Below are positions 11,500-20,926 of a stretch of 64,000 nt of DNA, in pieces. Under the pieces are notes generated by a model, which did not search any database, had not been told where the DNA came from, and worked only from the letters and a program-made list of their open reading frames with translations. Positions within the stretch are counted from its first letter, which is position 1. Every line of letters begins with the position of its first letter. The DNA comes from Beverwykella pulmonaria (taxonomy: Eukaryota; Ascomycota; Dothideomycetes; Pleosporales; Melanommataceae). The position numbers and the translations under genes were made by a program. Location: NCBI GenBank assembly GCA_001599595.1, contig BCHH01000015.1:463431-527430 (forward strand), given 5' to 3'.

Positions 11500-12660
11500 C
11501 TTTGGAATGCTTTGGGAGCAACGTCAGCGGCTGATATTTTGGCGCCCATAAATACACTGACTATTGGTAACCATCTTATTTCCCTTCAATTCTGTCAAAT
11601 ATTCCTTTGTGAACAGACGTGCAGAAAAGTCTCAGGCTAATCGCATCTCAAGTCCTGCTACGCCCCTCATCCCTTGCACGTTCCATTGAGGTGCAGGCGT
11701 GGCCAATGAAGTCGGCGATGTAGTGTGATAGCACGTGTTTCTGCAAGATACTCCATACGGATGATGTAACTAACCCCGCACTTTTTTGCTCGATGTAGCC
11801 TTCAATGGAGAGATCGGCGAGACAATAAAATTGGCCAATGAGACAGCTTGGACAACAAGCCCGAAATAACGGCAGCGACGCTCAACGGTCCTGAGCGTCG
11901 TGCTGCTGATAGCTGCTCGCCTTGTGACGTGTGGAAGTGAGGTATACCCCCTAGTTTCAAACAAACGCTACCCGCAACAAGGTGCTTGTTCCTAGAAAGG
12001 TTTAGTTTTTGGTTGAATCTCGGTTGTCCCGACCCCACTTACTTTCTCGTTATTGGCGTGTCAGATTCATCGTTTCCTTGAGCCATAATTATCCCGATAT
12101 CAACTTGGAGAGAGTTTTTTGAGACTGCTGCATCTCCACGCTCAACTTTCACTTACGTCAATGAAGATAGTATTGCGTGGCTCAGCCAGACTCTTCTCGA
12201 ATGAATGAATAATATGACTGTTGAAGATCTGAGATGAAACCTGCAAAGTATTCCCAACGGAAAAATTGAGTTTGGGGCTAATTTCTTTTCCAGTCGTTCT
12301 TACTTTTTTTCGAATCCAAGAATAGATGGGGTTTAGTTCTAGAGTTTTTTTCAAATTGAAGAAGAATTAGTTCCATAGACGAAAATTCCGTTCGGTTGAA
12401 GCGGGTTTTGGTTCCATCGAAGATGGGCTTGGCTCCATGGACTAAGGGCTTACTACGGCGTCCTGAATAGTTCAATGACGATGATTCGGATTTGGATATG
12501 GATATAAATTTGGATAGCTGTGGTTTGGCAGAAGCAGGAGTTGCGTATGATGGAAATTGTGCAGGTCATTGGGCAATTTTTATTCTTTGTCGTGGTGAGG
12601 ACAAAGCGTTTTATCGGATTGCAGGTGGGTTATGTGGAGTACCGGACAGACTGAACAGCC
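11500..12660. other. Intergenic, no supported gene
   Basis: Several short frames occur, but none has coherent family resemblance. A short repetition of TTCGGTTGAAGC / TTCCATCGAAGA / CTCCATGGACTAA words near 12380-12440 is the only local structure seen. Confidence 0.4.
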
Positions 12661-12683
12661 AGTGACTCACGAATAACATCCCC

Positions 12684-13000
12684 GTGGCCCTGAAATGTGA
12701 CATTACATCTATTAAGTCTGATAGACCGCTGTACGTGCTGAATCTACGCGTCTTAGATACCATCGATGGACAAGCCAATCTAACAACCGAGACTGTTGGG
12801 GCGCTAAATGGTCTGAGACTTGGTGGAAAGCTCTACGCCCGCCTTGGGGATGATGTCCCCCTTCCTTTCCCAAAAAAGCCAAGGGCTCGGATGTCACCGA
12901 TACAACAGGGTCCGAGTTGAGGGAACGTTTGCGCCTCATTAAGTTGAGTTCATATGTGGAAGACAACCTTGAGGAGCATCTCCCGTACCTATCTCTCTAG
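12684..13000 (+). pseudogene. Possible coding remnant, unknown
   Basis: A 78-codon frame (LKCDITSIKSDRPLYVLNLR..) is followed in another frame by protein-like sequence to a stop near 13000. Codon composition is gene-like, but I do not recognise the family and no start or splice pattern is convincing. It may be a fragment of a larger lost gene. Confidence 0.2.
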
Positions 13001-13930
13001 TGGCGATAAAGAGAATGATTTAGATTTCCTTAGACAATTACGTACGTGGTGATTTTAGAAAGGTTACCTAAGTCATAGTGATTGGAAGGATGTGCAGTTA
13101 CTAGTGTGTCTTGTAACATTTCTGAATCTGTATAGCTTTGCAATGTAGACCCCCTAGACGTGACAACGAATAATAAAACTTTCTTTCACATGTCCTAAAG
13201 ATTCAATAAACCAAAATAGAACATACATAGAGGACAAGAAATGCTGGATTAATTCCTCTTCTACATTGCTAAATATTTGAAGTAGAGCAGATTGCCACTA
13301 CTTAATCACCTGGTTACTGGAGGAACAGTTTCAAAAGTCCTCGTATATGTGATACAATGTAGTGGATATTTTGAATTCCCATTTTGTGCCTTTGGTATAC
13401 TCACTGAAATATATAACAGAACATGTCTTCAAGCAAGTAAGTTAGTATACAAACGGTATTTCCGTTGAGTTTTATCAAACACCAGACTTCCACAAACTAT
13501 GGAACGTATGCACATCACCACCACGATAAAATAGCACAAACCATTTAACATACGGCTCAAGGAAGTCAAAAAAGGCCAAGTACTCGCAGCCACTTCCGAA
13601 ACGTTGATATTGCACAAGCCAAAGCAATGATCGGTGGTAGATATCCAACCTTCCTGCCGCGCTCTCGGATTCAAAAATTCCTCCTTGACGTACGTCGACG
13701 TATGTGTGCACGGGGAGGCACACATCATTTGAAGGGTAAGTCAACTCAAATTATCTGAGTATTAGCATTAAGTAGCTAATATCTCTTCAATGTTTTGGAC
13801 CTTGTTTCCTACGTTGAATGAAGTGAGAGTGCCAGTTTCTCATCCAGCTTCATATTTGCATATTCCTGGAGACCCAGTTCTACAAGAGCGAAGTCGCACT
13901 ACTAGGTGTCTGTATTATTTACTAGGCACA
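13000..13930. other. AT-rich intergenic region
   Basis: Overlapping minus-strand frames of 89 and 99 codons at 13429-13744 have no recognisable domain. Nothing else is supported. Confidence 0.35.
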
Positions 13931-14003
13931 CAATCATACCCTTGAAGAGATGCTCAAGCGGGTGAAAATCGATGCGAAGAAACTGGGAAATAGGTGTAGC
14001 TGA

Positions 14004-14345
14004 ATGATGAAGATGACAAGCTTGTTAACGCAATCTATCGAAGTCAAGGGGTTAGAGGTCCCAATGACTGGGGCCACGGAGATCCTGGTTAAATCATGTA
14101 CTAAGTGCAACCGAGACAAAGCTTATGAAGGTCAGTGTTTTAATTTTTGTCGGGTCATCTACCGCGACTATCTACGTCTGAAAATAAATGGTAAACTCAT
14201 TCCTCTCACTGACGACTTTCACATTGAGGATGCAATTAGCCAAGTCAGACACCTTGATGCCCAGCGGTTCATTCAAAAGCTCCATGTCCATTCACAAAAA
14301 GCTACCACAGCCTTACTCATTCGTTTCGTTCCAACAGGCTGTTAG
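14004..14345 (+). CDS. Hypothetical short ORF beside a solo LTR
   Basis: This 113-codon frame begins MMKMTSLLTQSIEVKG, contains a CTKCNRDKAYEGQCFNFC cysteine cluster and ends FVPTGC just 44 bp before a solo LTR. The cysteine spacing does not match Zn2Cys6. It may be an exon or fragment of a gene disrupted by repeats. I do not recognise it. Confidence 0.25.
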   Translation: MMKMTSLLTQSIEVKGLEVPMTGATEILVKSCTKCNRDKAYEGQCFNFCRVIYRDYLRLKINGKLIPLTDDFHIEDAISQVRHLDAQRFIQKLHVHSQKATTALLIRFVPTGC

Positions 14346-14388
14346 TTCCTTCCAAGAAAAAAAATTGGTTGTAAATGTCCTGAAATAC

Positions 14389-14585
14389 TGTTGGTCTCAC
14401 AGGGCTATTGCAATAGCAATGGGGGGTTCTAAACGAGGTATTGATTCATGTATGTCCCTCTGTGTGAGGTGAGGCTCAGGAGATTGTATCATTCCTTTGC
14501 CGCCAAGCATCGCTAGTGTCTCATGTGATCGCCACGTGATCACGACATCACCACGTGATCACCACGTTCTATATATATTCCAACA
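14389..14585. mobile_element. Solo LTR, family 1, copy b (TSD AATAC)
   Basis: A second copy of the 1906-2101 LTR in the same orientation, 197 bp, with the same TGTTGG...CCAACA ends. It has a different exact 5-bp target duplication, AATAC (14384-14388 and 14586-14590). The different TSDs show that the two copies are independent insertions rather than one duplicated block. Differences between copies are mainly C/T and G/A transitions. Confidence 0.93.
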
Positions 14586-14590
14586 AATAC

Positions 14591-15460
14591 CCTCTCCGCC
14601 CGATAGCTTACCACATATATCTTTCATGCGGCTACACTAGCACAACTAAAGACTACGTTAGGTTCAACGTCGTCAAGGCAATTCTAGATCATGTTAGTCC
14701 CAGCACATGCGCGAACAAGGAGATATATATATGATTTCACACTTAGAAACGGGGAGTCTTAATCTTGATCCCCAAATTAGACAAGTAAATTCACTGACAG
14801 ACTTGTGGAGATGGTCAGATCTCTCAGGTGCTGCAACACAAAGATATCAAGAGCCGCACAATTGACACGGGCCCACGTATTTGACGGGAAGGGTACTGGA
14901 AACTTGTCCTTCGCGGAATACTGTGCAGTGGGAAGAGCAATATTATAGAGATGGCGATGCTTGGGCCGGGGAGGCTGTCAGGGACTCACATGTTTGAGCC
15001 AGTTCAGGAGGCGGTGATGGATTGGATTTTGCGATTTAGGAAACCCATCCAGTCATCCTTGGATGTAGAACGGGCATGAGTGTTCGAACTGGACACAAAG
15101 AACAAGTGTGTGCTAAAGTAATGCTGAGTCTTGCTACCGACGCAAGAAAAAATGTAAAACTACTCATCATTGGTTAATTCGTTCTCAGATTCCTCGTCGC
15201 AATGTGCCCTGGAGGTATAACCATCCCTTTCAAACCTTGAAATAATCTGCGGTGAGGCAGCTTTAAGAGGAACTCGGCCATTTTTATCAATTTTCGAGCC
15301 TTAATCAAATCTTAAATGTTCTGCGCCTTTGCAGGGAACCTTAGAGAAAGCTGGAATGTCGAAATCTCTTTTCGAGCCTTGAGGGAATAAAATTATCTGC
15401 AGATCCAGGGTTGTTGAAAATTGCGTCCAGGTATTGAGAGAGTAGAACGCTCTGCAAACA
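14591..15460. other. Non-coding region with degenerate repetition
   Basis: Near 15330-15500 two stretches share the pattern of a TAG(A)GAAA(G/A)CTGGA block followed by TCGAAATCTC, spaced about 130 bp apart, suggesting a degenerate tandem duplication. No gene is supported. Confidence 0.35.
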
Positions 15461-15568
15461 TAAGGTCACATTAGGGAAAACTGGACCATCGAAATCTCCG
15501 ACCGCCCCTCGGGAGGATTCAATGCTCTCTCAAATGTCATCCAGTTGGTCGCTGTCCTCGGCGTCGTC

Positions 15569-15874
15569 CTAGCCGGAGAAGTCGATTTGAACAGCTTTAC
15601 CAAGCCTCCATAAATGAGGCGTATCTGGTGGAGTGACAAGTCTTTTCCCTCCGTTGTCCCACGGGTGGTGTCTATCGACGTGTAGCATACAGCGGGGAAT
15701 TGTAAAGAGGCGCGGTAGATGCGTCTTCTGCGGCATCGCAAACTCGGGTACCTCCTCTAGACGCATCATGTCAAGAAGCTGGAGTTGGTTTTCGATGAAT
15801 TTAGGAGCTACCCCAAAATACCTGGATAAAGTTTTATACCTATAAATGTAAACACGCATAGCGTTTTCTAGCAT
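15569..15874 (-). CDS. Hypothetical short ORF
   Basis: A 101-codon minus-strand frame (MLENAMRVYIYRYKTL ... AVQIDFSG) with protein-like composition, including PQKTHLPRLFTIPRCM and VTPPDTPHLWRLGK. No domain was recognised, and no intron joins it convincingly to the overlapping frame at 15466-15741. It may be a gene fragment in this repeat-rich block. Confidence 0.25.
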   Translation of the reverse strand: MLENAMRVYIYRYKTLSRYFGVAPKFIENQLQLLDMMRLEEVPEFAMPQKTHLPRLFTIPRCMLHVDRHHPWDNGGKRLVTPPDTPHLWRLGKAVQIDFSG

Positions 15875-16240
15875 CTAGTATGATCTCAACACAGAGGTAG
15901 AAAGTACACAGCGAGCACACTCAACTGGCGGTTGCGAATTCTGTGTGCGATGCTAGCAATGTTCTTATTGCAGGTATGTACCTCGCTTGCTCTAACTCAT
16001 GTATAGACGACTCGTAAAATGATCCAACGTTAGGAATATTTGTAGGCTGGAGCCTTGGCATGCACAATAGCGTAGTGTGTGGTGGACATTTATGGTTAAA
16101 AATGGGTGTCTTCGTGGCGTTTTTGATTTTTCAGGCAGACGCCATATGTCGTCTAAAAAGATGTATAAAGCATGGTAGGAGCGTTAGGCTGGAGACACGC
16201 AGCGTCGTCGTATTTGTGGAAATGAGGGCGCTAAATACCC

Positions 16241-17182
16241 ATGTCGCGAGTTTTGTTTTGCTTTTGGTGTTTACATCCTTTGGATAAGAGGTTTCGTGCG
16301 GGGAAAGCCGGTATCTCCCGGCCTCACATGCGCTGTAGCATGGGAGACGTTAAGGAGCCCCCCAATAAGCCGTACTTGCCCCCCCCCCCCCCATAAGCCA
16401 TATATAGGCAAGCGCCTTCGGTAAACTGCAGCCAAGGTTGTCGCGGCGCCATCGTAATTAGCCCAAAAGCCACCAAAAATAACAGTTAGTCAATGGGTTG
16501 TAACGACAAAACTGCGATACAATACCTGTTGTATTACCTTCGGAGGGTTGTTGGCCTGATTGTTGACACCTCAGAGGTCACACAACAAAACAACGACAAT
16601 CAAGGTTTACAGGCTGCAGATTTTCGTACTGCTCAGCCTTCTCGAGCATCCGGGTGGGTAGCGCATGTAACGCTATATCAAGGTTGAGATATCAAGGTTA
16701 AATTTGACGAGTTGCCATACGCGCCGTGCGTCGTAAATTACATTTTTCTTACATGACTTTACTATGGAAACCACTAGTTAATACAATGAATTGGTCGTGC
16801 GCCGCGCGACAACCTTGGCTGCAGTTTACCGAAGGCACTTGCCTATATATGGCTTATGGGGGGGGCAAGTACGGCTTATGGGGGGGCTCCTTAACGTCTC
16901 TCCTGTAGCATGCTTTTTTGTGAAGCCCTTGCAAAACAGGAAGTGAAAAGAGAGTTGGTGGAGTTACAGGTGTTTAGTCTACTGTATACGGCATTGCAGT
17001 ACGTGAAAGACGGATGGATCCGGAGGTCTGTGATGTTGAATTTATCAATTGGCGCAAGCTTGTTTCTGCGGATAAGCCCTCAATATGATCACATCGCCCA
17101 TCATCAGATTGTCTTTGAAAGACGTGCATTGAAGCTTTACCGGAGAATAAATGGAAAGGGAGAGTATTTGACGGGCAATTGA
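16241..17182 (+). pseudogene. Short ORF split by a MITE insertion
   Basis: An ATG at 16241 opens a frame running into the left target duplication of the MITE. Dropping the element and one duplication continues the same frame from 16913 to a stop at 17180-17182 (123 codons in all), including ALAKQEVKRELVELQVFSLL. The product is not recognised. Continuity of the frame across the insertion suggests an interrupted coding sequence, but 34 upstream codons could be open by chance. Confidence 0.35.
16343..16903. mobile_element. Mutator-like MITE (long TIRs, 9-bp TSD TGTAGCATG)
   Basis: This 561-bp element has about 105-110 bp terminal inverted repeats. The left arm (16343 to about 16450) reads GGAGACGTTAAGGAGC ... 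CGGTAAACTGCAGCCAAGG and the right arm (about 16799-16903) is its near-perfect reverse complement. Identical 9-bp direct repeats TGTAGCATG flank it at 16334-16342 and 16904-16912. Long TIRs plus a 9-bp duplication are the signature of Mutator-like elements. The arms differ mainly in poly-C/poly-G tract length (14 C at the left against 8 G at the right). The interior has no transposase, so it is non-autonomous. Confidence 0.85.
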
Positions 17183-18200
17183 AATTATGCTATTTGGCGA
17201 CATGATCTATCTGATGCTACATAGAAGGAGGGACCACTTCGACGCGACGCAGCTCGGCGCGAGACCCACTCCCTCCAATTACGAATGAACTGCACCAATC
17301 TTGACGGTAGAAACCACGACAGTCATTATTGCGCCTCGACACAAATGTCTCCAGATGCTCTAGGCCCGACCATCCCTGTGGAGTAATGTGACAGATGAAA
17401 ACTACGAGATTCAATCTAGTCGCCTGAAGAAGTGCCTGACCGACCAGAGCTGACCCATCGGTGTTGAGTTTGATGTTGTGCAACGGAGATACGAGATAAT
17501 TAGGGCGGATGCAGCGGGGAATCGGGATGAGGCAGTGGTAGTACGCGTCTCCACATTGAAAATGGCTCGCATGCATGTCACCCCGATCCAAGACCATAGG
17601 GAAGTGAAACATCTGCCATCTATGTACCACGCACGTCACTACCTGTCAAGCCATACGGTCGAAAATTGTTCTTGTGGGTATCCTACACTTGGTTACCGGC
17701 CCTCGTAGATAGGGCACCCCCCTGCACGCAGAGAGGCTAGGTAGGTTGGAAGACGGTTAGCTTCCAACCGCTATATCCTATTCATATATAGCTCAGCACC
17801 GAGTACGGCTCTTATCTTCACGACCTATTAGAGTACTTCAACTTCCAGAGGATATTTGAATGAAACCTGGCGCTTACGTAAAAGGCAATCTCTGAACTCG
17901 ATCCTAGCTGACAATCCTAACGCCACACCTTACGGCGATCGGAAAGACATATGCGCAACTGCATCCCTCATGCAAGCCATTGCGACAAGGAAAACCTTAT
18001 AAATCCTATGTCAATGCTTACCGTCTGTCGCCTAGTCAAGGCTCTTGTGATGCATTGATCACTTTAACTTCTGTGTAATGGCTTGGAGACATTGCATCTT
18101 GCTTTGTTCGAACGGTGAAAAGCGCCCGGCTTGGTATAAAGCGCAATGATGTTAGAACCACCTTCAAGAGAACAATAAACCTTTGCAGACTTCTTGCAGC
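17183..18200. other. Mostly non-coding; one unassigned 140-codon frame
   Basis: A minus-strand frame at 17217-17639 (MTCVVHRWQMFHFPM..) contains cysteines and a C-terminal GSGSRAELRRVEVVPPS, but no known domain was recognised. It may be an exon of a small secreted protein or chance. Nothing else was seen. Confidence 0.3.
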
Positions 18201-18206
18201 CCTTGG

Positions 18207-19189
18207 ATGGATCACTCCAGATTCTCAGTGCAATTCAGCAAAGCTACATTTGTTGCTTCCCTCTCGTTCATGATGTACTCAATGAAACCAAAGGTATGCA
18301 TCCCCCGCTTAACTCATGGAGCTCGTACACACACGCACAAGCATAAGCGTGCATCAAGAGCCTGCGACAGCTGTCGAAAAAATAAGGTGAAATGTTTTTT
18401 CGATGGTAATTCGTGCAAAAGGTGCACAGAGAGTCAAAGAACGTGTATACGGAGAGACCGCATATCTGCGGCGAAGCAGCTTAAAGTGTGAGTCATTTAT
18501 CCCAAAACCGAGGGTTAATGGTCCTATCTTATAAGACTAGAGCTTCGTCTTGTTTGCAGCAGCTATTCTGCGTGCTCACAGAGGTGAGTAAAGATGCCAG
18601 CGGCAAGCACGCAGCAGATGCTCGTCGCGCTTTGCTCGAAGTGCACCATCAGGTACAACTACCGAACAATCCTTCACGAGATTCTAACTCTGACACTTCT
18701 TAGATGGAAGACATCCCTGAGATTCACCAGCTTCTAGTACAATCGGGTGCGTGTTCAGATAACAGCTGGGTACCCGCGACATCAACACCCTGCTGTCCGA
18801 CGGCTTCATTGCCTGACCCATGTCCAGTCGCTGTTATGCCTATATCGTTTAAAGAGGGCGACATCATGTCTCCATTTCCCGACGAGGACATTACCGCACA
18901 CAACGATGCTATTAAGCCACCATGTGCCAACGATGAATCCATATCGCAGCCTTTGGGCGCTAGTCTATCTCTTATAGGGACTGCAGCCATCCAGCCACAT
19001 CCAACACTCACATCTCACTGGACTGATGATCTGTCCACGCAAAACTCCGCCGTAATCCCAAATTCCAACGCCGATCTATCTTATTTGCCCTACAACTACA
19101 CAAACCATACATCTTCCACTAAAAACGAATTATCATCCCAGCTTGGCCCTTCATCCTTATGGGGCCACTTTATCTCTCTACCCATCTAA
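18207..19189 (+). CDS. Small Zn(II)2Cys6 transcription regulator
   Basis: The frame carries a textbook binuclear zinc cluster, CDSCRKNKVKC-x6-C-x2-C-x6-C (about 18363-18450). The most likely model ends exon 1 at 18485 (GTGTGA donor), with exon 2 18560-18652 and exon 3 18704-19189. All junctions are phase 0 and a TCTAAC branch precedes exon 3. An extra optional intron at 18294-18347 (GTATGC..ATAAG) would keep frame and give MKPKRASRACDSC, more like family N-termini. The start is uncertain: 18207 is used here, and 18270 is also possible. The product is about 200-220 residues with no fungal-specific middle homology region, resembling compact AflR-type regulators of metabolite clusters. No obvious cluster genes adjoin it. 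Confidence 0.75.
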
Positions 19190-20373
19190 ATCATTCTCCT
19201 GTACCTGCTATAGTGTGGGGAGTTTGGGAACAACAGTTTGGCATCATCATTACAGTTATGATTCGACCAGGCAGAAGTTGTGAGCAGCTGATTTTCAGAA
19301 GGAGTCGCCATTTCGGCTGGCTCATTGGCTTGCTATTGAGCGAAGCGCCTTCCTAGAAAAATATTGTGAAAATGACAGAGTACATACAATCGCGAATTGA
19401 TATGCTGGAGCGCTTGTGCACCGCCTGCAACACAACGCTATTTAGTACTGCTTGCAATGCTATGTTATTTGATACGGTTCATAATCCTTGCAGCTTTGGG
19501 GGTAATATCCTGAGCATCTTGAAAGACAGTGAGATATAGATGGGGCCTAATAACCCGTGGATGTATCATGTTAAAATTGGCCACATAGAGAATTGACATA
19601 CCAGGGCACACGACTTCTTCAGACCTGACGTCAGTCTCACTGGGTTTACAGGTAAAGGATCGGATGTTCCACATATGGAAACCGATCTTGGACACATAAA
19701 CAGGCCCAAAGCCATGAAGTGAGGCCGGAAATTTTTCCTAATGGGCGCGCCCGCTCCCCAAGAGACGCCGCAATTCTACAAACCCGTCACTAGAAGGCTC
19801 GATCTCCGTACCAAATATTCTTGCTGAAATCGATGACTCAGATTTACTAACCATCCTTCCTACTATAACGAAGAGTGAACTAAAGGAAGCCACTTTACGG
19901 AGCTTAGTTGACGCTTGCAAAAGGGTAGTTTACAACGCTTGTAACGGCCGCACCGCATTGCTCTCAAAGATACAAAAGGGCTTTGATATTGACGTTATCC
20001 CAACCTCAGGCATATTGGAATCTAGCCTTGCAGATGTGAGCGTTTGAAAAGAGCCAATCAAAGAACAGTTTGGCGGGAATCAGGTCACTGCCTTTCAGTA
20101 ACCAAAACAAGTTTCCCGAGGGTACGATTGAAGATTATCAAACAACAGAGAAAACCCTGGTCGAAGACAAGACTGCACCGATGGAATTACAGAGCGAGAA
20201 GGATGCAGCAAAAGAGGGATTCGTAGTGGCGCAACAGATAGAAGCGAACTTAATGCGGGGCTGGGTAGTAGTAGCTTGATGCGAGGGGAGGAATGGCTCC
20301 GGGCTCTATATACTTCTCGTGGCGACGTTCTGGAGCAGTGGCAACTGTAGCATCGAGTAGTCAGTGACGGAAT
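19190..20373. other. Intergenic with unassigned short frames
   Basis: A + strand frame at about 19815-20046 reads ILAEIDDSDLLTILPTITKS and continues protein-like to a stop, without a start codon or known domain. It may be an exon remnant. Nothing else is supported. Confidence 0.3.
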
Positions 20374-20421
20374 GATTAGTTGGTGGCATATCACGTGACT
20401 GTATGGTGTCCCGGGCTTACA
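20374..20421 (+). repeat. Module C copy
   Basis: GATTAGTTGGTGGCATATC is followed by ACGTGACTGTATGGTGTCC and GGGCTTAC, matching 35878-35927 and the window start. Confidence 0.65.
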
Positions 20422-20926
20422 GTACTACCAGCCTTTCTCGTGTTCGTTCTGTTCTGTGACTTCGAGCTAATTCTCATGCCAAAATGCCAGCACAATTCAA
20501 CCATTGGCTTCTCGGGTTAAGGGCAATGTGCAGATGTTACTGAACGGAAAACATGCGCTTAGTTTGACCATAGACCTACTTGACGAGGACAGACTTCTCG
20601 GGATCGGGGATATCTGACCTCATTAAATTCCTTCTCGAGTTTGACCAACCTCTGGCATAGCTCGGCACTGATGTTGCTATCCTCCTGCTGTTTCTCGCCC
20701 TCCTTCAATTTCTCCCCCAACTCCTATTAGACTAGCGCGTTGCCAAGGGGGTGAGGTCTCTTTCAGGCTACTAATATAGGATTAAGTCGCGGAAGAAGAT
20801 ATTGCATTCCATTAGAGAGCAGATTTTATACGAGATATAGGCGATCGGAGTTCTTAGTACAGGATGAATACTTCGAAAACAATGAAAAATTGACTAAGAA
20901 CCAAGGAAAGCGCAAGAGTTGTGTCA
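20422..20926. other. Intergenic, downstream of the large HET gene
   Basis: No gene or shared repeat was recognised. This should contain the 3' untranslated region of the minus-strand HET gene. Confidence 0.5.

Larger units (their letters stand above)
9719..11500 (-). pseudogene. Zn(II)2Cys6 transcription factor pseudogene, interrupted twice
   Basis: Reading leftwards from about 11470, the minus strand encodes a Zn2Cys6 DNA-binding motif with spacing C-x2-C-x6-C-x6-C-x2-C-x6-C (CISCANSKCRCD ... DVDCVYPQPKKRRR). A TAG stop lies between the fourth and fifth cysteine positions. After a frameshift come WVMQHSNHEPVCVTDVELEP and MLQFWVSNGHNSFIHR, then, after another shift near 10990, GMPTCLQDAFTTLVAYIGR and ILAYLACVHTMFLYEF. 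These are hallmarks of the fungal regulator family often found beside secondary-metabolite genes. Repeat module A (10621-10741) follows. The C-terminal part resumes at about 10470 (LTESVRRTHVIV), is broken by a solo LTR, resumes as MTKGWADCAMAS, and ends at a stop at 9719-9721. It is clearly inactive. Confidence 0.85.

Noticed and set aside
16343..16903. piggyBac-type element, because TTAA occurs just inside both ends
   Set aside because: The inverted match continues beyond the TTAA and the true flanking duplication is 9 bp (TGTAGCATG), which fits Mutator-like elements.
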